From NCBI GenBank assembly GCA_934217675.1, contig CAKQCV010000082.1, positions 1 through 10,054 of the forward strand: a stretch of DNA of 10,054 nucleotides, in the 5' to 3' direction. Under the pieces are notes generated by a model, which saw nothing but the letters and a program-made list of their open reading frames with translations, was not told the DNA's origin and made no database searches. The DNA is from an uncultured Prevotella sp. GTDB lineage: Bacteria > Bacteroidota > Bacteroidia > Bacteroidales > Bacteroidaceae. Shown piece by piece: positions 5,818 to 10,054 of the stretch; position 1 is the first letter of the stretch, and each line of letters begins with the position of its first letter. A program made the position numbers and the translations under genes.

Positions 5818-6660
5818 ATGAATTTGGATAATATTTTAGATATGCTTGAAACTGACATTACCACAAGAATGACACGTAGCGGTATTATGTTCAGAATATT
5901 CTCAAGAGTAAAATCTGTTGACTCCCTAAGACATAAAGTCAATTTCAAGAGCAAAAAATACCTTGAAGGAAAAGCAAAAATTCAAGATATGCTCGGCATG
6001 CGCATCGTTTTGTATTTTCCTGATGATGTGGAAGCTCTTTCTGCTTTTCTTGGAAACAACGACGTGGTGAAGCGGGCTATTGATGAACACGACATATCAA
6101 CTTTTTGTCCGCAAAGACTGAACCTTACAAAAAATATTCCAGAGGAATACGTTGAAGAATTCAGGAAGGGACTGCCTGAGGATTTGGCACAGTTTGTTGA
6201 CAACACATACGAAATTCAAATACGTACGATATTCTCTGAAGGATGGCACGAGGTGGAACACGACATGCGCTATAAATGTAAACAAGACTGGGTTGGCTGT
6301 GAACAAAACAGCCGTACTCTGAATGGAATGATTGCAACACTTGAAACAGTTGAATGGGGAATGGAATCGCTGTTTCAGGAAATGGCGCAACGCAATTTCC
6401 AACAAGGTAACTACCGAGCTATGCTGAGAAACAAAATGAGATTGCGTTTTGCTGACAGTGATTTTTCAGACAAGGTTACTGATTTTCTAAGCAAGCATCG
6501 TGATGTGGCAGAGCAATTATTAAATACCGACCGCATAGTTCTGATTCTAAGTATGTTGAACCGTGAAGACGATATACCTCTGACATTCGACAATGTTTTG
6601 TTCCTTGCCAATAAAATTGATATTATGAACAAGGATCTGATGGAGCTTGAATCAAACTGA
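5818..6660 (+). CDS. RelA/SpoT-domain protein, divergent alarmone-synthetase fold
   Basis: A 280-residue cytoplasmic protein with a RelA/SpoT nucleotidyl-transferase domain (PF04607 type) and no HD hydrolase, TGS or ACT part. Recognisable catalytic-core motifs are SRVKSVDSLRHK (Arg30, Lys32, Ser36, Lys40), IQDMLGMR (Asp57, Gly60, Arg62) and YEIQIRT (Glu132, Gln134, Arg136), followed by EGWHEVEHDMRYK (141-153). Missing between Arg62 and Glu132 is the usual Tyr-x-Ser-x-His pyrophosphate-acceptor loop; a PQRLNL segment (98-103) is there instead. The C-terminal 120 residues are mostly helical with no domain I recognise. It starts 11 bp after the phosphatase and ends before a strong terminator, so it is the last gene of the signalling operon. 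It may make (p)ppGpp or another nucleotide, or act as a binding protein; activity is not settled. Confidence 0.85.
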   Translation: MNLDNILDMLETDITTRMTRSGIMFRIFSRVKSVDSLRHKVNFKSKKYLEGKAKIQDMLGMRIVLYFPDDVEALSAFLGNNDVVKRAIDEHDISTFCPQRLNLTKNIPEEYVEEFRKGLPEDLAQFVDNTYEIQIRTIFSEGWHEVEHDMRYKCKQDWVGCEQNSRTLNGMIATLETVEWGMESLFQEMAQRNFQQGNYRAMLRNKMRLRFADSDFSDKVTDFLSKHRDVAEQLLNTDRIVLILSMLNREDDIPLTFDNVLFLANKIDIMNKDLMELESN

Positions 6661-6698
6661 CAACAGAGAGAAGAAGAATTCTATTCAAAAACAATATA

Positions 6699-6754
6699 AA
6701 CAAAAAAGGCATTCCACAATAGCCATAACGCATTAGTGGAATGCCTTTTTTGTT
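6699..6754. terminator. Bidirectional intrinsic terminator between converging operons
   Basis: CAAAAAAGGCATTCCAC (6701-6717) pairs perfectly with GTGGAATGCCTTTTTTG (6736-6752), and two more A-T pairs extend the stem to 19 bp. The loop is 18 bases. Each strand has a T-run closing the stem, so it can stop transcripts from the RelA/SpoT gene (plus) and from queF (minus). The stem overlaps the queF stop codon by two bases, so the queF transcript enters the hairpin as its coding region ends. Confidence 0.92.
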
Positions 6755-7223
6755 ATAATCCGTGCTGCATAAAGCGATGCTCTGCAAGTTTCTCGAATTT
6801 CGTTCCCGGCTTGCCATAATTGGCAAAAGGGAAAATGCTAATTCCGCCACGAGGCTTGAACAAACCTGTAACTTCAATATATCGCGGATCCATCAACTTA
6901 ACGAGATCTTTCATTATAATGTTTACACAATCTTCATGAAAGTCTCCATGATTGCGAAAGCTAAAGAGATAAAGCTTTAAGCTTTTGCTCTCAACCATAC
7001 GGACATCGGGGATATACTTGATAATTATCTCACCAAAATCAGGCTGCCCTGTAATGGGGCATAAAGTTGTAAACTCCGGACAATTAAATTGCACCCAATA
7101 ATCATTGTCTTTATGCTTGTTCTCGAATGTTTCAAGCACTTCCGGGGCATAGTCCATTCTATACTCCGTTTTCTTTCCAAGAGCATGCAAACCCTCGTCT
7201 TTTCTATTATCACTATTTGTCAT
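6753..7223 (-). CDS. queF: NADPH-dependent 7-cyano-7-deazaguanine reductase
   Basis: QueF reduces the nitrile of preQ0 to the aminomethyl of preQ1 with two NADPH in the queuosine tRNA pathway. At 156 residues this is the short, unimodular type (Bacillus YkvM-like), in a tunnel fold. The active-site Cys55 lies in [14 protein letters not shown], with Asp62 seven residues later, and His96 and Glu97 follow in the FHED segment. The family motif ESKSLKLY is at 78-85. These positions match those I recall for the Bacillus enzyme. The start at 7221-7223 lies two bases after the transporter stop codon, so the pair is one operon. The final codons run into the shared terminator. Functional assignment is strong; no other queuosine genes are in the window. 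Confidence 0.96.
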   Translation of the reverse strand: MTNSDNRKDEGLHALGKKTEYRMDYAPEVLETFENKHKDNDYWVQFNCPEFTTLCPITGQPDFGEIIIKYIPDVRMVESKSLKLYLFSFRNHGDFHEDCVNIIMKDLVKLMDPRYIEVTGLFKPRGGISIFPFANYGKPGTKFEKLAEHRFMQHGL

Positions 7224-7225
7224 AA

Positions 7226-7915
7226 TCAGATATTTGCAAATTTCAATACGTTATAGTCTATGCCTTCATCATAAGTGTCTATACCTTCTAAATTCTTAGT
7301 CTTCTTTACAACGCGAATTGTTATAGGAAGCACTATTATCTCATACACAGTCTTCAATACGACTTGAGAAATTACGAGTTTTGGTATTTCGCTCCATGGC
7401 ACCACTCCACCAAGGGCAAGAGGAAAGAATATGACAGAGTCGGCAGCCTCACCATACACCGTGCTCATTATCGCTCTCAGCGCAAAACGTTTTCCTTTTG
7501 ACGAAATCTTCATTTTGCTCATCACATAGGCATTAATGAATGAGCCTACAAGAAATGCAAGAAATGATGCAGCCGCAATACGTGGTGCTAATCCAAACAC
7601 GGCATGAAAGCCTGCATCATTATGCCAATAAGGTGCACCGGGAATGGCATCACACAAAGCTCCAAAGGCTACAAAAAGAAAGTTCATGAAAAAGCCGAGC
7701 CATATGAGCAGACGTGCTTTGCGGTAGCCCCACACCTCACAAACACAATCGTTGATAATGTAAGACACCGGAAACACCAGCAATCCGCCGGTGATGTTTA
7801 TTAAACCAAGTGAAATTTGCTTTGTTTCAAGTACGTTTGCCGTTATCAGACAGACGCAAAAAAGCACGCTGAAAAGCATAAACAGCACGCTCACACTATT
7901 ATTTTTTACGTTCAT
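7226..7915 (-). CDS. YhhQ/QPTR-family queuosine-precursor transporter
   Basis: A 229-residue inner-membrane protein with about six hydrophobic segments (about 9-28, 38-55, 67-87, 113-131, 155-175, 178-200). Family signatures of YhhQ (DUF165, Vut_1) are ITANVLETK (24-32), [14 protein letters not shown] (55-68), [16 protein letters not shown] (121-136) and [12 protein letters not shown] (153-164). YhhQ proteins import 7-deazaguanine precursors, preQ0/preQ1 in Escherichia coli. Coupling with queF suggests this one brings in preQ0, which QueF then reduces. The C-terminal 25 residues are charged and probably cytoplasmic. It is the first gene of the minus-strand operon and has a good promoter at 8013-8043 with a leader of about 90 bases. 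Substrate assignment rests on the operon partner and family knowledge; other deazapurines remain possible. Confidence 0.92.
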   Translation of the reverse strand: MNVKNNSVSVLFMLFSVLFCVCLITANVLETKQISLGLINITGGLLVFPVSYIINDCVCEVWGYRKARLLIWLGFFMNFLFVAFGALCDAIPGAPYWHNDAGFHAVFGLAPRIAAASFLAFLVGSFINAYVMSKMKISSKGKRFALRAIMSTVYGEAADSVIFFPLALGGVVPWSEIPKLVISQVVLKTVYEIIVLPITIRVVKKTKNLEGIDTYDEGIDYNVLKFANI

Positions 7916-8012
7916 AATTCTTGTTTTGTTTAGACTGCTGCCATCAATTGAACAGACTTACATCATGGAGGTTTATCAAGCACTCACTGTTACGTTTTTC
8001 AAAAACGGACTG

Positions 8013-8043
8013 CAAAGGTAATGAAAGTTTAAAGCAATACAAA
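8013..8043 (-). promoter_or_regulatory. Bacteroidetes-type promoter of the transporter-queF operon
   Basis: On the minus strand a TTTG box (8040-8043) is followed by a 19-bp spacer and TACCTTTG (8013-8020), an exact match to the TTTG/TAnnTTTG promoter of Bacteroidetes. It would start a transcript near 8007 with a roughly 90-base leader. The leader begins with a small AT-rich foldback, CGTTTTTGAAAAACG (about 7993-8007). I could not fit any preQ1 riboswitch consensus to it. Confidence 0.75.
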
Positions 8044-8080
8044 ATAAAAATCAATTATTTTTATCAATAAATGCAAAATA

Positions 8081-8092
8081 CATACAAGTATG
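8081..8092. promoter_or_regulatory. Palindrome that could be an operator
   Basis: CATAC-AA-GTATG is a perfect 5-bp inverted repeat with a 2-bp centre, lying between the transporter promoter and the glycosidase start, about 140 bp before the latter. ATGCAA occurs on both sides. Its size suits a dimeric DNA-binding protein, but one such palindrome can arise by chance in AT-rich DNA. Confidence 0.25.
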
Positions 8093-8229
8093 CAAGTTTA
8101 TGGCTATCAAAAGAAACTGCTCTGCCACAAGGGAGGAGAAGGGAAATATTATAAATCAGAAAGTTCAGCAAACAAGTACAAAATAAAGCAAATAACGTCT
8201 TATATATAATAAGAACAAAAACACTATAA

Positions 8230-10054
8230 ATGAAAAATATCGTAATATTTTCTGCTGCAGCACTTGTACTTGCATCAACAACAAACAATGTATTTGCAGC
8301 ACAACAAGTTAACGACAATAAACATTTGCTGTGGTATGACAAACCTGCTACCACATGGACAGAAGCACTGCCTATAGGAAACAGTAGGCTTGGAGCTATG
8401 GTATACGGAACGCCAGCAACTGAAAGGCTGCAACTGAACGAAGAAACCATTTGGGCTGGGCGTCCGAACAACAATCCGAACCCTGAAGCAAAAGAATATC
8501 TGCCAAAGGTAAGAGAACTGGTATGGAAAGGAAAATACAAAGAAGCACAAGATTTGGCAACAGCACACGTAATGGCTAACACAAATCTTGGAATGCCGTA
8601 CCAACCGTTCGGAGACTTATATATAAGTTTTCCTAATACAGAAAACTATTCAAACTACTATAGAGAATTAAGCCTTGACTCTGCAAGAGTTATAACAACA
8701 TTCCAGGCTGACGGGGTTGAATACAAAAGAGAGTATATATCATCCCTAAGCGGAAACGTTATAATGGTACATCTCACAGCAAGCAAGCCTGGAATGATTA
8801 CATGTAATGCCAATATGACTTCACCGCAACAGGATGTAACGATAATGTCGGAAGGCAAGGAAATCGTGCTTAGCGGTATCAGCGGATGGCATGAAAAGCT
8901 AAAAGGAAAAGTGCAATTTACAGGGCGTGCTACTGCAAAAACTAAAGGTGGCTATGTGGTTAGCAAAGATGGAGTGCTACAGATAAAAGATGCTGACGAA
9001 GCAACTATATTCCTCACCATAGCCACAAACTTTAAGAACTATAATGATATTAGCGGCAACGATACTATCATATCAGAAAAGACTTTGAACGATGCTGTAA
9101 AAAACAGTTTTGCACAGCTAAAGCAAAAACATTACGACATATACAACAAACAATTCAGTAGGGTGAAACTGAACCTTGGCAAAGACAACTATGCCAACAA
9201 AACTACTGATTGGAGAGTGGAGCATTTTAAAGAGAATAATGACGAACATCTCGTAGAAACGTATTTCCAGTTCGGGCGTTATTTGCTGATATGCACATCA
9301 CAACCTGGAACTCAGCCACCAACGCTACAGGGAATATGGAATGACAAGATGCTACCGTCATGGGACAGCAAATACACATGCAACATAAATCTTGAAATGA
9401 ATTACTGGCCTGCAGAGCTAACAAATCTAAGTGATTTGAATGCTCCGCTTTTCAAACTGATAAAGGACGTTAGCGAAACAGGAAAGGAATCGGCAAGAGT
9501 GATGTATGGAGCTGACGGATGGGTACTCCATCATAATACTGACTTGTGGAGAGTTACGGGTGCTATCGACAAAGCTCCTTCTGGCTTATGGCCAACGGGG
9601 GGCGCATGGGTATGCCAACATTTATGGGAACATTATCTATATACAGGAGACAAGACTTTCCTTGCTGAGGTTTATCCGATAATGAAAGGTGCTGCACGCT
9701 TTCTGAACCAAATAATGGTTAGAAACCCTAACAACACAAACTGGATGATATGTCCAAGTCTTTCGCCTGAGAACGAACATCCACATCATGCTACAACAGC
9801 GGCTGGAGTGACTATGGACAATGAACTCATACATGATTTGTTTAACCATGTTATAGATGCATCTAAAATACTTGGTATAAAAGACGACAAAGCATTTACC
9901 GACAGTTTGCAAAACAAGCTGCAAGGAATGCTGCCTCTACAAACTGGCAGATGGGGACAGTTGCAGGAATGGAAAGACGATTGGGATAATCCTAAAGACA
10001 CACATCGCCATGTATCGCACCTATATGCTTTATACCCAAGCAACCAGATATCAC
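8230..10054 (+). CDS. Secreted glycoside hydrolase family 95 (alpha-L-fucosidase type), C-terminus cut by window
   Basis: The frame runs open from the ATG at 8230 to the window end, giving 608 residues of a family usually about 780-830 long. Residues 1-23 are a signal peptide (hydrophobic core, NNVFA then AQQ), so it is exported. The N-terminal beta domain has LPIGNSRLGAMVYG (47-60) and LNEETIWAGRPNN (69-81). The (alpha/alpha)6 barrel shows TQPPTLQGIWN (361-371), CNINLEMNYWPAE (384-396), LWPTGGAW (453-460), CPSLSPENE (508-516) and QEWKDDWD (579-586) followed by HRHVSHLYALYP. By comparison with Bifidobacterium AfcA, Glu514 is the probable general acid, Asn385/Asn387 hold the catalytic water, and Asp583 or Asp584 is the activating carboxylate. 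GH95 enzymes mostly cleave alpha-1,2-fucose from host mucin, milk or xyloglucan glycans, though some are alpha-L-galactosidases. No SusC/SusD genes are in view. Confidence 0.93.
   Translation, partial: MKNIVIFSAAALVLASTTNNVFAAQQVNDNKHLLWYDKPATTWTEALPIGNSRLGAMVYGTPATERLQLNEETIWAGRPNNNPNPEAKEYLPKVRELVWKGKYKEAQDLATAHVMANTNLGMPYQPFGDLYISFPNTENYSNYYRELSLDSARVITTFQADGVEYKREYISSLSGNVIMVHLTASKPGMITCNANMTSPQQDVTIMSEGKEIVLSGISGWHEKLKGKVQFTGRATAKTKGGYVVSKDGVLQIKDADEATIFLTIATNFKNYNDISGNDTIISEKTLNDAVKNSFAQLKQKHYDIYNKQFSRVKLNLGKDNYANKTTDWRVEHFKENNDEHLVETYFQFGRYLLICTSQPGTQPPTLQGIWNDKMLPSWDSKYTCNINLEMNYWPAELTNLSDLNAPLFKLIKDVSETGKESARVMYGADGWVLHHNTDLWRVTGAIDKAPSGLWPTGGAWVCQHLWEHYLYTGDKTFLAEVYPIMKGAARFLNQIMVRNPNNTNWMICPSLSPENEHPHHATTAAGVTMDNELIHDLFNHVIDASKILGIKDDKAFTDSLQNKLQGMLPLQTGRWGQLQEWKDDWDNPKDTHRHVSHLYALYPSNQIS

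Larger units (their letters stand above)
7916..8229. other. 314-bp divergent intergenic region
   Basis: This region separates the minus-strand transporter operon from the plus-strand glycosidase gene. It contains the transporter promoter and leader (7916-8043), a palindrome CATACAAGTATG (8081-8092) flanked by two ATGCAA copies (8071-8076, 8089-8095 region), and a purine run AAGGGAGGAGAAGGGAAA (8129-8146), out of character with the AT-rich surroundings. No canonical TAnnTTTG box faces the glycosidase gene, so its promoter may need an activator or use another sigma factor. A 28-codon reading frame at 8100-8186 is not supported as a gene. Confidence 0.6.

Noticed and set aside
7916..8010. preQ1 riboswitch in the leader of the transporter-queF operon
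   Set aside because: Position would be right, but I could not match the class I stem/A-rich tail or other known consensus by eye. A covariance-model search would be decisive.
8100..8186. 28-codon reading frame upstream of the GH95 gene (MAIKRNCSATREE...)
   Set aside because: It is short, has no ribosome site before it and no recognisable features; the GGAGG-like run lies inside it. Chance frame is the simplest view.
8064..8604. Minus-strand open frames opposite the start of the glycosidase gene (109 and 172 residues)
   Set aside because: They lie antisense to a clear GH95 coding sequence, are Cys/Ser/Phe-rich as antisense shadows tend to be, and show no family motif.

Overview
The window looks like a chromosomal segment of an AT-rich gut or oral Bacteroidales bacterium, most likely Prevotella or a close relative. 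Supporting signs are several TAnnTTTG-type -7 promoter boxes (one with a TTTG -33 box at 19 bp), weak or absent Shine-Dalgarno sequences, a Bacteroidales-type DUF5020/Tsx-like outer-membrane protein whose signal peptide ends Ala-Gln, and a secreted GH95 glycosidase. The genus is inferred from gene content and style, not from a marker gene.

Layout. (1) 1-1303, minus strand: a Tsx-like outer-membrane protein (557-1303) followed by the N-terminal 171 codons of an NCS2/AzgA-type purine permease (1-514, cut by the window edge), probably one nucleoside/purine uptake operon. (2) 1304-1812: a gene-free stretch holding a 408-bp repeat element (1387-1794) with 26-bp near-perfect terminal inverted repeats, which extend as a 92-bp gapless imperfect repeat. 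(3) 1813-2930, minus: two overlapping half-length chromate-transporter (CHR) genes. (4) 3141-6660, plus: a three-gene operon of a STAS anti-anti-sigma protein, a membrane sensor that fuses a Cache-like domain, HAMP, SpoIIE-type phosphatase and an RsbW-like ATPase domain, and a divergent RelA/SpoT-domain protein. It ends at a 19-bp perfect hairpin terminator shared with the converging gene. (5) 6753-7915, minus: queF and a YhhQ-family queuosine-precursor transporter, driven by a textbook Bacteroidetes promoter at 8013-8043. (6) 8230-10054, plus: the first 608 codons of a secreted GH95 alpha-L-fucosidase-type glycosidase, open at the window edge.

How the genes work together. The operon at 3141-6660 is the most interesting part. 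It packs a partner-switching signalling circuit (phosphatase, kinase/anti-sigma domain, anti-anti-sigma substrate) next to a nucleotide-synthetase-fold protein that keeps most alarmone-synthetase residues but lacks the usual Tyr-Ser-His substrate loop. An extracytoplasmic signal could therefore be coupled to nucleotide second-messenger output. No sigma factor lies in the window, so the output target is unknown. The queF/transporter pair implies salvage of a 7-deazaguanine precursor, and the Tsx-like/permease pair implies purine uptake.
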